DNA from: Treponema sp.
GTDB taxonomy: Bacteria; Spirochaetota; Spirochaetia; Treponematales; Treponemataceae
Assembly: GCA_017464425.1 (NCBI GenBank)
Contig: JAFUDX010000025.1
Location: forward strand, 124,001 to 188,000
DNA: 64,000 bases
Reading direction: 5' to 3'
Below are positions 27,228 to 35,493 of the stretch, piece by piece. Both the position numbers and the translations under genes were made by a program. Each line of letters starts with the position of its first letter. The first letter of the stretch is position 1. The notes beneath the pieces are model-generated. The model was not told the origin of the DNA, made no database searches, and saw only the letters and a list, made by a program, of their open reading frames with translations.

Positions 27228-28310
27228 TCAATGTTCTTTTTGGGGCGCGTCTGCCAAATGCCCCACATGACGGATATTCACGCTTCGATTAATGTAATGA
27301 AGAAGAATAAAGAAACTCCACACTAGAAAAAGGCTGACACAGAGCATAATAATCGCATCGCGGGTTTTTGACATAAAAAGCGTGGAAAGCACCGCAAGAC
27401 AAATGCACAACTGTATGAAAAGAAGCGTGAGCGCAGTCGCAAGTTTTGAAAAACCGATGTTGACAAGTTTATGGTGAATATGAGCCCGATCTGCGCTAAA
27501 GAAAGAACGATGCTCCCGTGTACGGCGCCAGACAGCGGCAATCACATCCGTGACAGGAATGGAAACCATGAGCATGGCGACAAGCACTTTTGTATGCTCA
27601 ATTCCGCCCTGCATGGGAAAGAGCGGAACCATGGCAATAACGAACCCAAGCGACTGACTTCCGCCGTCACCCAAAAATATCTTTGCAGGAGGACGATTGT
27701 AGACAAGGAATCCAAGAATTGAAGCACACAGCAGGATGTAAATGTTCCCGACCGATTGCCCGCCTGCAAGCATAAAAACACCGGCCGTTCCCAGAGTGAT
27801 AAGGGAAAGACCGCCGCACAGCAAATCAAGACCATCGATAAGGTTATACGCGTTTACCAAAAACAGAATCCAACAGAATGTAATACCCCTGCCTAAAAAT
27901 ACAGGAAGTTCCAAGCCTAAAACCGCTTTAAAATAGAGCGGGCTAAACGAAACCACCGTTGCAGAAACAATCTGAATCAAAAATTTGAGTTTTGCGCGCA
28001 AATTCATGAAATCATCAATTACGCCAAAGAGAAAAATGATTAGACCGCCAAAAAACGCAGGCACCGCATAATGCAAATCGACCGAAGAAAAAAAAGCAAG
28101 ATATATGAACATCGATACCAAGAATGAGAAAAAAATTCCTACCCCACCAAGACGCGGAATTTGCCCTTGATGAACTTTTCTTGGATCAAGTTCATCATAC
28201 CAGTTGAATTTTTTACAAAGGCTGATGATTAGGGGAGTAATTGCAACGCAGAGAACAAATGCAAGGAAGAAACTAAAAAGCATACCCCCCCCCGTATAAA
28301 ACCTAATCAT
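27228..28310 (-). CDS. Undecaprenyl-phosphate sugar-1-phosphate transferase (MraY/WecA family)
   Basis: About 360 residues with some 10 membrane helices. It transfers a sugar phosphate to the lipid carrier to start a surface glycan. Motifs: HQGQIPRLGGVGIF near residue 45, the NAYNLIDGLDLL Mg motif near 155 and the cytoplasmic loop HIHHKLVNIGFS near 280. Starts: GTG 28316, ATG 28310 (used here) and ATG 28283, which fits the usual family N-terminus. Between the last two lies a nine-G tract. TTGAAA-17-TATAAT at 28321-28349 predicts transcription from about 28314. It leads the glycan operon and is separated from ilvB by this promoter. Confidence 0.88.
   Translation of the reverse strand: MIRFYTGGGMLFSFFLAFVLCVAITPLIISLCKKFNWYDELDPRKVHQGQIPRLGGVGIFFSFLVSMFIYLAFFSSVDLHYAVPAFFGGLIIFLFGVIDDFMNLRAKLKFLIQIVSATVVSFSPLYFKAVLGLELPVFLGRGITFCWILFLVNAYNLIDGLDLLCGGLSLITLGTAGVFMLAGGQSVGNIYILLCASILGFLVYNRPPAKIFLGDGGSQSLGFVIAMVPLFPMQGGIEHTKVLVAMLMVSIPVTDVIAAVWRRTREHRSFFSADRAHIHHKLVNIGFSKLATALTLLFIQLCICLAVLSTLFMSKTRDAIIMLCVSLFLVWSFFILLHYINRSVNIRHVGHLADAPQKEH
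28285..28293 (-). repeat. Homopolymeric (G)9 tract at the 5' end of the WecA-like gene
   Basis: Nine consecutive Cs on the plus strand. On the gene strand the Gs end one base before the ATG at 28283 and follow the ATG at 28310 by 16 nt. Depending on the true start, length changes would shift the frame of an eight-codon lead or alter spacing and structure next to the start codon. Confidence 0.8.
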
Positions 28311-28320
28311 ACTCACCTAA

Positions 28321-28349
28321 ATTATAACAAACTGTTTTATGATTTTCAA
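28321..28349 (-). promoter_or_regulatory. Promoter of the surface-glycan operon
   Basis: TTGAAA (28344-28349), exactly 17 bp, TATAAT (28321-28326). The predicted start of transcription is near 28314. Confidence 0.75.
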
Positions 28350-28364
28350 TCTATTTTTAAAGGT

Positions 28365-30122
28365 TTATCTGATTGAGTCGATGTTGAGGCTTCCGCCTTT
28401 TACGAACGGCAACACATTCTCACAGCGGGCGATTTTCACGCACACGAAGCACGGTCCTGTTTCTTCAAACGCCTTTTTCTGCCAGTTATCATCTGTGTCT
28501 GCGTCAACGGCTTTGATTCCGAATCCTTCGGCGATTTTTAAAAGGTCGGGATTTGACGGGAATGTGCTTGCCGAATACTGCTTGTTGAACAGATATTCCT
28601 GCTGCTGCCGCACCATGCCGAGCGCGCCGTTTTCAAGGACGATGACCGTGACATTGAGGTTATTTTCTGCCATTGTCGCAAGTTCCTGAATGTTCATTAA
28701 AATTGAGCCGTCGCCTGAAATACACACGATTTTTTTGTTTGGCTCGGCAAATGCCGCTCCAAGTGCGGTTGGTAAGCCAAAGCCCATCGTGCCGAGCGAG
28801 CCAGAAGTTAAAAACTGACGAGGCCGCTGAATATCAAAGAATTGCGCCGCCCACATCTGATGCTGACCGACATCAGTGGTGACGATGATGTTTTCGTTTG
28901 AAGGAAGAGATGCGATAAATTCACGCGGATTTTTGTATTCTGCCCCGCCCTTTTTGCCACAAGTTTTCGCACCACAGCAATCAGCGGCAGCGCAACTCAT
29001 TTCAAGTTCGATTTTTTCTTGATTTTTAAGGTCGATGCATGTTTTTCGCCATGAATCGCGCTCAGAGTTAAATGCAGACAAATCAGCAGTTTTAAGTGCA
29101 GAATTGATTTTTTCAAATGCCGTTGCCGTATCGCTCACAAAACTGACATACGACGACAAAATTTTATTGATTTCCGCCGCGTCAATGTCGATGTGAATGA
29201 TTTTTGCGTTCGGACAAAAGCCTTCGGGCACGCCCGCCGCCCTGTCATCAAAACGGCTTCCCGCCGCAATCACAAGGTCGCTCTCGTAGGCGGCTTTTCC
29301 GCTCGCGAAAGTGCCGTGCATACCGACCATGCCCAAAAAGGAAGGCATATTCTTAGGAACAACGCCCAAGCCCATCAAGCTTGAAATGACAGGAATATCA
29401 TACACCTGTAAAAATGCGCGGATTTGCTCGCTCGCTTTTGGTGAATTACAGCCGCCGCCCACATACAAAATCGGCTTTTTTGCCTTTGCCAAAGAACCTA
29501 CGATATTCTGAACAACAGCGGGCACATCTTCGTCTTTGGTTTTGTTACGAACAGCGTGAGAAACATAGTCATCATAAATGCGCTTAAAAGAAGTGCTAAA
29601 ATCAGACGGAACTTCGCACAGTTCCGTTTGCACATTGCGCGGAACATCGATTAAGACAGGTCCCGGTCGCCCGCTTTCTGCGATTGCAAAGGCAAGCGGA
29701 ACTGCCGTGAGCAATTCTTTTGCGCTCTTGACCATAATTGAATGTTTTGTAATCGGAAAAGAAAGCCCAAAGGTGTCTGCTTCTTGGAACGCATCAGTGC
29801 CGATAAGATTGGTGTTGACCTGTCCTGTGATTGCCACGAGCGGGATTGAATCGCTTCGCGCGTCAGCCACCGCAGTAAGAAGGTTCATCGCGCCAGGACC
29901 GCTTGTTGCCATGCAGACCGCCGCCTTTCCCGTAACGCGAGCAACGCCCTGAGCCATAAAGCCCGCCGCCTGCTCCTGCCGCACGAGCACATGCTTGAAA
30001 TCGGAAACAAAAAGTTCGTTGTACAGCGGTAAAATCATGCCACCAGGAAGACCAAATACGACATCAATTCCGTTCTGCCGCAAGAGATTTATGATAATCT
30101 GAGAGCCGCTTAATTGTGCCAT
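28365..30122 (-). CDS. ilvB: Acetolactate synthase large (catalytic) subunit
   Basis: 585 residues, ThDP enzyme that makes acetolactate and acetohydroxybutyrate for valine, leucine and isoleucine. Motifs: GLPGGMILPLYNELF near residue 21, the catalytic Glu in RQEQAAGFMAQG near 48, AAGSRFDDRAAG in the FAD-type middle domain, and the ThDP/Mg motif GDGSILMNIQELATMAENN near 470. An unusual Cys-rich insert (five Cys in SCAAADCCGAKTC) lies near residue 380. No regulatory subunit gene (ilvN) is adjacent. It starts 67 bp downstream of the 5S rRNA gene on the same strand, with AAAGG before the ATG. Confidence 0.95.
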   Translation of the reverse strand: MAQLSGSQIIINLLRQNGIDVVFGLPGGMILPLYNELFVSDFKHVLVRQEQAAGFMAQGVARVTGKAAVCMATSGPGAMNLLTAVADARSDSIPLVAITGQVNTNLIGTDAFQEADTFGLSFPITKHSIMVKSAKELLTAVPLAFAIAESGRPGPVLIDVPRNVQTELCEVPSDFSTSFKRIYDDYVSHAVRNKTKDEDVPAVVQNIVGSLAKAKKPILYVGGGCNSPKASEQIRAFLQVYDIPVISSLMGLGVVPKNMPSFLGMVGMHGTFASGKAAYESDLVIAAGSRFDDRAAGVPEGFCPNAKIIHIDIDAAEINKILSSYVSFVSDTATAFEKINSALKTADLSAFNSERDSWRKTCIDLKNQEKIELEMSCAAADCCGAKTCGKKGGAEYKNPREFIASLPSNENIIVTTDVGQHQMWAAQFFDIQRPRQFLTSGSLGTMGFGLPTALGAAFAEPNKKIVCISGDGSILMNIQELATMAENNLNVTVIVLENGALGMVRQQQEYLFNKQYSASTFPSNPDLLKIAEGFGIKAVDADTDDNWQKKAFEETGPCFVCVKIARCENVLPFVKGGSLNIDSIR

Positions 30123-30182
30123 AAAAGCCTACCTTTGACTGATTGATTTTTGTGATTTACGATGCAAACTTTGATTTAAAAT

Positions 30183-30189
30183 AAAAAAA
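30183..30189 (-). terminator. T-run ending the 5S rRNA
   Basis: Seven Ts on the minus strand follow the closing 5S stem directly; the stem with the T-run can act as a terminator. Confidence 0.5.
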
Positions 30190-30298
30190 GTTGGCAGCTG
30201 TCTACTTTCCCGCGGATTGCAGTATCATCGACGTAAAGGTGCTTGACTTCCGTGTTCGGAACGGGAACGGGTATTGCCACCTCACTATGACCACCAAC
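30190..30298 (-). rRNA. rrf: 5S ribosomal RNA, isolated from 16S and 23S genes
   Basis: About 109 nt. The RNA begins GTTGGTGGTCATAG, has the conserved CCGTTCCGAACACGGAAGTC core and ends GACAGCTGCCAAC, which pairs with the 5' end. No 16S, 23S or tRNA gene is on either side: upstream is only a promoter region, downstream is ilvB. Confidence 0.93.
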
Positions 30299-30305
30299 GA
30301 TGATT

Positions 30306-30334
30306 ATATTACCAAACACAAAAAAAAGTGTCAA
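30306..30334 (-). promoter_or_regulatory. Dedicated promoter of the 5S rRNA gene
   Basis: TTGACA (30329-30334), 17-bp spacer, TAATAT (30306-30311), with transcription predicted 7 nt later at the first base of the 5S RNA. Confidence 0.8.
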
Positions 30335-30431
30335 TACATTTTAAAAAAAATTTTTAAAAAATTTGCAAAAAAAATTGAAAAAAAAATTCTACAGACAAAC
30401 TTGTCCATTTGTGGCATATTTTTCATCTTTC

Positions 30432-30440
30432 TGCTATAGT
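30432..30440 (+). promoter_or_regulatory. Extended -10 promoter of xseB-mutL
   Basis: TGCTATAGT, ending 7 nt before the xseB ATG at 30448. A transcript from the usual distance would begin at or next to the start codon. Confidence 0.65.
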
Positions 30441-30447
30441 GTTTTTT

Positions 30448-30750
30448 ATGAAGTCATTTGAAGAAAATCTTTCTCGTCTTGAAGAACTCACTGCAAACAT
30501 CCGAAAAAGCGACATTTCGCTTGAAGATGCCCTTGCAAATTTCGAGGAAGGAATCAAACTCGCAAAAACACTCGAAAAAGACATAGAAAAAATCGAAGGC
30601 AAAATTCAAATTCTCATGAATCAGCCCATAAAAGCGGACGAAAACGCAACGAGTCCGCAAATCAACATTGAGCCTCAGTTCGACTTATTTTCAGGCGCAG
30701 ACGCTCTTACAGGAAGCGCAGGCTCCCCTGCTGAAGGATTGCGTCAATAA
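30448..30750 (+). CDS. xseB: Exodeoxyribonuclease VII small subunit
   Basis: 100 residues from ATG 30448; the N-terminal part is the XseB helical hairpin (FEENLSRLEELTANIRKSDI, LEDALANFEEGIKLAKTLEK), followed by a variable tail. XseB with XseA degrades single-stranded DNA. The XseA gene is not in the window. The -10 box TATAGT with a preceding TGC (30432-30440) ends 7 nt before the ATG and there is no Shine-Dalgarno sequence, so the mRNA is probably leaderless. Its stop codon overlaps the mutL start (TAATG). Confidence 0.9.
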   Translation: MKSFEENLSRLEELTANIRKSDISLEDALANFEEGIKLAKTLEKDIEKIEGKIQILMNQPIKADENATSPQINIEPQFDLFSGADALTGSAGSPAEGLRQ

Positions 30751-32684
30751 TGAACGCTGATTCAAACGCTGCTCAAAAGCACAAACCTGTGCGGCAACTT
30801 TCCGTTGATGTCGCACGAAAAATTGCCGCAGGAGAAGTCATCGATCGCCCCGCTGCAATAGTGCGTGAATTACTCGACAATGCGGTAGACAGCGGTGCCG
30901 ATTCAATTTCTGTCGAAATCACTGAGGGCGGTATCGAAAAAATACGCATTTCAGACAACGGTTCCGGCATGACAAAAGAAGACCTCGCCGCATGTGCCCG
31001 TCCCCATTGCACAAGCAAGATTTCCGTTTCAGATGATTTGCTTCATCTCACCACGCTCGGTTTCCGCGGTGAAGCTCTGTCATCAATTGCGGCAGTTGCA
31101 CGACTCTCAATTTTAAGCGGAAAGTACCGCATGAAGGCAAGCATCACCGAAGATCACATCATTGAGCAAATTCCGCCCGTTCAAGATGGAAAAGGCACCA
31201 TCGTAATGAGCGAAGGTCTCTTTGAGAGTTTTCCCGCCCGCCGTCACTTTTTAAAACGCCCCTCCTCAGAAACAATGATGTGCCGAGAAGTATTCATCGA
31301 AAAATCACTTCCCCGTCCCGATATTTCGTTTCGGCTCACCGTTGACGGCACAATTCGGCACGACCTACCCGGTGGGGTCAGTTTGAGCGAACGGTTTGCG
31401 AGAGCCTTAGAACTCAAAGAAAGCACACATCTATTCGCAGAAATCAAAAAATCAGGATTTGAGTCAGACGGAGTTTCAAAATGGAGTTTTTCCCTTGTAA
31501 TGGGAGAAGCAAGCATCTTTAGAAATGACCGCAAGCACATGTTTATCTTCGTAAATGGTCGGCGTGTGCAAGAATTTTCGCTCATGCAGGCAATTGAGTA
31601 CGGCTGTCAGGGATTTTTTCCCAACGGAACGCACCCAGTCGCCGCGCTGTTTTTGCAGGTCGATCCAAAGATGGTTGACTTTAACATTCATCCGGCAAAA
31701 AAAGAAGTACGATTCAAGGATATTTCTTCAGTTCATCATGGCGTAAGTTCAAGCGTCCACGAGTATTTTAGAAGCTACGGAATTAAGAACAGTTTTGAAC
31801 GAGAACAGGAAATTCAAAAAGAAATCGAGAAAAACAAGCAGAACACGCTCTTTACGGCGATTATCGATAATGAGCTAGCACGCGAAGAAAAGAGCTATCA
31901 TTTTTCATCAGTGGGCAGAGTGGCAAAGCCAAGTACCGAATTTTATATCGACCATGCACCACTGAGCCCTTCAAGTCTCGCCGCTTCCGCGCTCGAAGAT
32001 TCTAATTTGGAAGCTGTCGCCGATAGCAGTACCCCTGCGGATACTTTCAATCATATCAGATTTCAAAACAAGCAGTCGGCAGAAGAAATGCGTTTTTCGA
32101 TTCCTGGTTCTTCTGTCACGACCGCACAGCACAGTACAGAAGATTTTATCTATTACGGAACAATTTTCGGCACATTTTTGATGGTTCAAAAAAAAGGCAT
32201 TTTTTATCTGATTGACCAGCACGCGGCCCATGAGCGGATTTTATTCAATAAACTTATGAGCGGAGGAAGCGAAACGCAAGAACTGCTGGTTCCCCTCGAA
32301 ATTCAAACCGATTCAAAAGAAGAAGACACTTATTTAGCCTCGTTACAAACGGCACTTTCAACAGCAGGATTCAAGTGCGAAAAACGAGATTATGGGAAAT
32401 GGCTCTTTACATCAACGCCTGCGCGATGGCATGGCACGCAACAAGATTTAAAAAACGCGATTTTTGAAAAGCATGTGAGCCCAGAAGAAATCATCTACCA
32501 AATCGCGGCAATGACGGCATGCAAGGCGGCGGTAAAAGACGGCACAATTTTAGGTCCGCAAGCAGCAGAAAACCTCGCACGCGAAGCTCTGCTACTCAAA
32601 GACCCTCACTGTCCGCATGGTCGCCCATGCTGGACAACGCTCACCAAAGAAGAACTCTTCGACCGCGTACGCCGAACACGATAG
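30750..32684 (+). CDS. mutL: DNA mismatch repair protein MutL
   Basis: 644 residues. The GHKL ATPase domain shows ELLDNAVDSGADSISV near residue 35, ISDNGSGM and TLGFRGEALSSIAAVA. The C-terminal dimerisation/endonuclease domain has LIDQHAAHERILF near 487, ACKAAVKDG and CPHGRPCWTTL near 620. In endonuclease-type MutL the metal motif is DQHA-x2-E-x4-E; here the last Glu is Asn, so nicking activity may be altered. Start codon overlaps the xseB stop, so translation is coupled. Converges on metG with one base between. Confidence 0.95.
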   Translation: MNADSNAAQKHKPVRQLSVDVARKIAAGEVIDRPAAIVRELLDNAVDSGADSISVEITEGGIEKIRISDNGSGMTKEDLAACARPHCTSKISVSDDLLHLTTLGFRGEALSSIAAVARLSILSGKYRMKASITEDHIIEQIPPVQDGKGTIVMSEGLFESFPARRHFLKRPSSETMMCREVFIEKSLPRPDISFRLTVDGTIRHDLPGGVSLSERFARALELKESTHLFAEIKKSGFESDGVSKWSFSLVMGEASIFRNDRKHMFIFVNGRRVQEFSLMQAIEYGCQGFFPNGTHPVAALFLQVDPKMVDFNIHPAKKEVRFKDISSVHHGVSSSVHEYFRSYGIKNSFEREQEIQKEIEKNKQNTLFTAIIDNELAREEKSYHFSSVGRVAKPSTEFYIDHAPLSPSSLAASALEDSNLEAVADSSTPADTFNHIRFQNKQSAEEMRFSIPGSSVTTAQHSTEDFIYYGTIFGTFLMVQKKGIFYLIDQHAAHERILFNKLMSGGSETQELLVPLEIQTDSKEEDTYLASLQTALSTAGFKCEKRDYGKWLFTSTPARWHGTQQDLKNAIFEKHVSPEEIIYQIAAMTACKAAVKDGTILGPQAAENLAREALLLKDPHCPHGRPCWTTLTKEELFDRVRRTR

Positions 32685-32685
32685 C

Positions 32686-35031
32686 TTAGCCAATCTCGCC
32701 GTTCAGGGCTTTTTCGGTCTTGATTTCTCTGCCGTCAGCGAGGAGTTTCTTTCCCGCAATCTGCACTACTCCGTCTTTCGCCTCAATCGCGACCGAGAAG
32801 AACTCGTCTCCTGTGATTTCGCTCTTTTTCACCGCGTTCACATTGCTTCCCTCAAGCACGACCTTTGTTCCGGGAGCTGCCCATGAAGCGTCAAGCACTT
32901 CCACGCACTCTTTGCCGTTTTCGTCGGTGTAGTCGCCGGCAAGGAGCATTCCGTAGCTCTCTACTCCGCGCATCTTTCGGGGAGCGAGGTTTGCGGCAAT
33001 CACGACATGTTTTCCGAGCAAATCCGCCTCGGTAAGGTATTTTCGCAATCCCGACTGAATCGTTCGCGGCGTTCCGCTTCCGTCGTCCATTGTCTCAATG
33101 TAGAGCTTGTCGCCGTCAGGGTTCGGCTTGATGTCGGTGATTTTTGCGACTTTAAGCTCAATGTTCGCATTGAAGAAAGCAATCTGCTCTTCTGGAGTGA
33201 GGGCTGGCTTTTCCTCTTTTTGCTCAGCTTTCTTTTCCTGTTTTTTCTGCTGATTCTTTGCTTTTTCTTCTTTTTTCTCGCCCTGCTTACCGCTGAATTT
33301 TTCTCGGAACGCATCGGTTGCCTTGTTGTCGAGCGGCGTGAAGTACACGGCGGTTTCAGAAATCGTGTCCAAGCCTTCAAGTTTTCCCAAATCCGCCCAA
33401 GTGAGGCTTCCGTCTTTGCCTTCCGTTCCGAAGTGCGCGTCATAAATCGTGTGACCGAGATAGCCTGCCACGACCTGTGAATACTTCGGAAGATACGGCT
33501 GAATCATAATCATGAGGTCTTTAATCACATACGCGAGGTTGTACAGCACATTGTCGGCGACCTCTTTGTCCGTTTTGACCGCTTTCCACGGCTCTGCCGC
33601 TTGGAATGCCTTGTTGCAGAGGTCAGAAATCGCGAAAATCTCGTGGAACGCGTCTTTGAGCTCCGCCCATTCAAGGTATTCGGTCACTTTCGCTTCATGC
33701 GCCAAAACTTCGCTCCACAAAGCCTCGTCTTTCTTTCCCGCAGGAATTTTTCCGCCGTAGTTTTTGTTGATGAAAAGAAGCGTCCGGTTCACGAGGTTGC
33801 CCAAGTTTCCGATAAGCTCTTTGTTGTATTTTTCCTGAAAGTCCTTCCAAGTGAACTGATAGTCCTGGTTTTCGGGTCGGTTGTAGTAGATGTAGAACCG
33901 CCATGCGTCGCTCGGAATTCCGCTCTCTTTTGCATCGCTTCCGAACACGCCCACGCCCTTTGACTTTGAGAATTTTCCGTCCTCATAGTTCAAGAATTCG
34001 GTACTGCTCATGTGGAAGAGCTTTGTGTAATCGCGCCCCGTTCCGATTTCTGAGCACGGGAAAACGACCGTGTGGAACGGAATGTTGTCCTTTCCGATGA
34101 ACTGGAAGAGCTTCAATTCGCCCGCGGTCTTTTCGGCACTTTCACTCGGAAGCCACCATTTTTTCCAGTCGAATGATTCTTTGCCCGCCGCCTTCATTTC
34201 GTCAGCGAGCTGCTTGGTGATTGACATGTAGCCGATTGGCGCATTGAACCACACATAGAAGACTTTGTTTTCGTAACCCGCTTTTGGAACGGGAATTCCC
34301 CACTTCAAGTCGCGGGTGATTGCGCGCTCGTTCAAGCCGTCGCGAATCCATGCCTTTGTCATCTGGATTGCGTTCTGCGCCCATTTTCCTTCCTTGCTCG
34401 CTTTCTCCATCCATTCTTCGAGCTTGGGAGCGATTGAAGGAAGGTCGATGTAGAGGTGTTTCGTTTCGCGCACTTCGGGAGTTGAACCGCAAGTGTGGCA
34501 GCGGGGCTTTAAAAGCTGAGTTGGGTCAAGGAGCGTTCCGCATGAATCGCACTGGTCGCCACGAGCGTCTGGGGCGTGGCACTTTGGGCACTCGCCGTCA
34601 ACATAGCGGTCGGCAAGGAACATGTTGCACTTGGGGCAGAAAAGCTGCTTTGAAGTGTGCTCTTTGATGAAGCCGTTCTTGTCGAGGTCGTTGAACATCG
34701 ACTGCGTGATTTCGGTGCATTCTTCGTTTGAGGTGCGGCCAAATTTGTCAAACGCGATGTCAAACCATTCGTAAATTTCCTTGTGAATCGCGTAGTAGTA
34801 ATCGCACAGCTCGCGCGGAGTCTTTTTTTCTTGCAGGGCTTTTGTTTCGGTCGCCGTGCCGTATTCGTCAGTTCCGCAGACATACATCGTCTCGTAGCCG
34901 CGTGAACGGCAAAATCGGGCGAACACATCAGCGGAAAGCATCTGAATAAGGTTTCCGAGGTGCGGGATATTGTTTACATACGGCAGAGCCGAAGTGATAA
35001 GTCGTTTTTCAGTGAGTGTAATGTTCTTCAT
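32686..35031 (-). CDS. metG: Methionyl-tRNA synthetase with C-terminal tRNA-binding domain
   Basis: 781 residues. Catalytic domain with the HIGH-like PYVNNIPHLGNLIQ, a two-knuckle zinc region (CPKC, CPKC, CDSC, CHTC, residues about 130-170) and KFSKSKGVGVF as the KMSKS motif. A Lys/Glu/Gln-rich linker (near residues 590-625) leads to the Trbp111-type OB-fold (ELKVAKITDIKPNPDGDKLY, NLAPRKMRGVESYGMLL), plus about 50 further residues. TATAAT (35040-35045) is 8 nt before the ATG with no Shine-Dalgarno sequence, suggesting a leaderless mRNA. Confidence 0.96.
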   Translation of the reverse strand: MKNITLTEKRLITSALPYVNNIPHLGNLIQMLSADVFARFCRSRGYETMYVCGTDEYGTATETKALQEKKTPRELCDYYYAIHKEIYEWFDIAFDKFGRTSNEECTEITQSMFNDLDKNGFIKEHTSKQLFCPKCNMFLADRYVDGECPKCHAPDARGDQCDSCGTLLDPTQLLKPRCHTCGSTPEVRETKHLYIDLPSIAPKLEEWMEKASKEGKWAQNAIQMTKAWIRDGLNERAITRDLKWGIPVPKAGYENKVFYVWFNAPIGYMSITKQLADEMKAAGKESFDWKKWWLPSESAEKTAGELKLFQFIGKDNIPFHTVVFPCSEIGTGRDYTKLFHMSSTEFLNYEDGKFSKSKGVGVFGSDAKESGIPSDAWRFYIYYNRPENQDYQFTWKDFQEKYNKELIGNLGNLVNRTLLFINKNYGGKIPAGKKDEALWSEVLAHEAKVTEYLEWAELKDAFHEIFAISDLCNKAFQAAEPWKAVKTDKEVADNVLYNLAYVIKDLMIMIQPYLPKYSQVVAGYLGHTIYDAHFGTEGKDGSLTWADLGKLEGLDTISETAVYFTPLDNKATDAFREKFSGKQGEKKEEKAKNQQKKQEKKAEQKEEKPALTPEEQIAFFNANIELKVAKITDIKPNPDGDKLYIETMDDGSGTPRTIQSGLRKYLTEADLLGKHVVIAANLAPRKMRGVESYGMLLAGDYTDENGKECVEVLDASWAAPGTKVVLEGSNVNAVKKSEITGDEFFSVAIEAKDGVVQIAGKKLLADGREIKTEKALNGEIG

Positions 35032-35039
35032 AATGGAAA

Positions 35040-35045
35040 ATTATA
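35040..35045 (-). promoter_or_regulatory. -10 box of metG
   Basis: TATAAT on the minus strand ending 8 nt before the metG ATG; no Shine-Dalgarno sequence in the gap. Confidence 0.6.
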
Positions 35046-35098
35046 GTGAAAATGAGGAAAAGTGAAAAGAGAAGAGAGAAAACAGAAAAATTTATATG

Positions 35099-35485
35099 CT
35101 ACGGAATGTATCTTGCTCTGTTCGTGTCTGTCTCAAACACATCAACCGCCCACAAATATGCCTTAGTGCTGTCCTCAGTTTTTTTAAGAGCGGGAAGTTT
35201 TTCGATGATTTTGTTGTAAATAAAGAGCGCGATTCGTTCTGCACTCGGATTTTGCTCAAAAAAAGCAATATCGTTCAAGTTCGTGTGATCAAGCGTTTTG
35301 CACACTTCACGAAGCGCAGTCTTCAATTCGCCAAAATCCAAAAGCATTCCGCCCTCGTCAAGGGAAGAACCTTGCACATGGGCGAACACTTTGTAATTAT
35401 GACCGTGAAGATTCTCGCATTTACCGTGGTAATCACGCAAAAAGTGAGCCGCAGCAAAATCTGTATTCACACGAACCTGAAACAT
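35099..35485 (-). CDS. queD: 6-carboxy-5,6,7,8-tetrahydropterin synthase (QueD/PTPS family)
   Basis: 128 residues. QueD acts early in queuosine synthesis. Metal-binding His and catalytic Cys are visible: FAAAHFL near residue 12, GKCENLHGHNYKV near 22-34, LDHTNLND near 67 and NPSAERIALFIY near 80. Last gene of the operon that includes dnaG and rpoD, 8 bp after the rpoD stop. tgt, the last-step queuosine enzyme, is also in this window (60274). Pterin-pathway PTPS cannot be excluded on sequence alone, but QueD is the common bacterial role. Confidence 0.9.
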   Translation of the reverse strand: MFQVRVNTDFAAAHFLRDYHGKCENLHGHNYKVFAHVQGSSLDEGGMLLDFGELKTALREVCKTLDHTNLNDIAFFEQNPSAERIALFIYNKIIEKLPALKKTEDSTKAYLWAVDVFETDTNRARYIP

Positions 35486-35493
35486 AGCGGAAA

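Noticed and set aside
30191-30439. An 82-codon plus-strand frame across the 5S rRNA
   Set aside because: It is antisense to the rRNA gene and its promoter and has no coding character.
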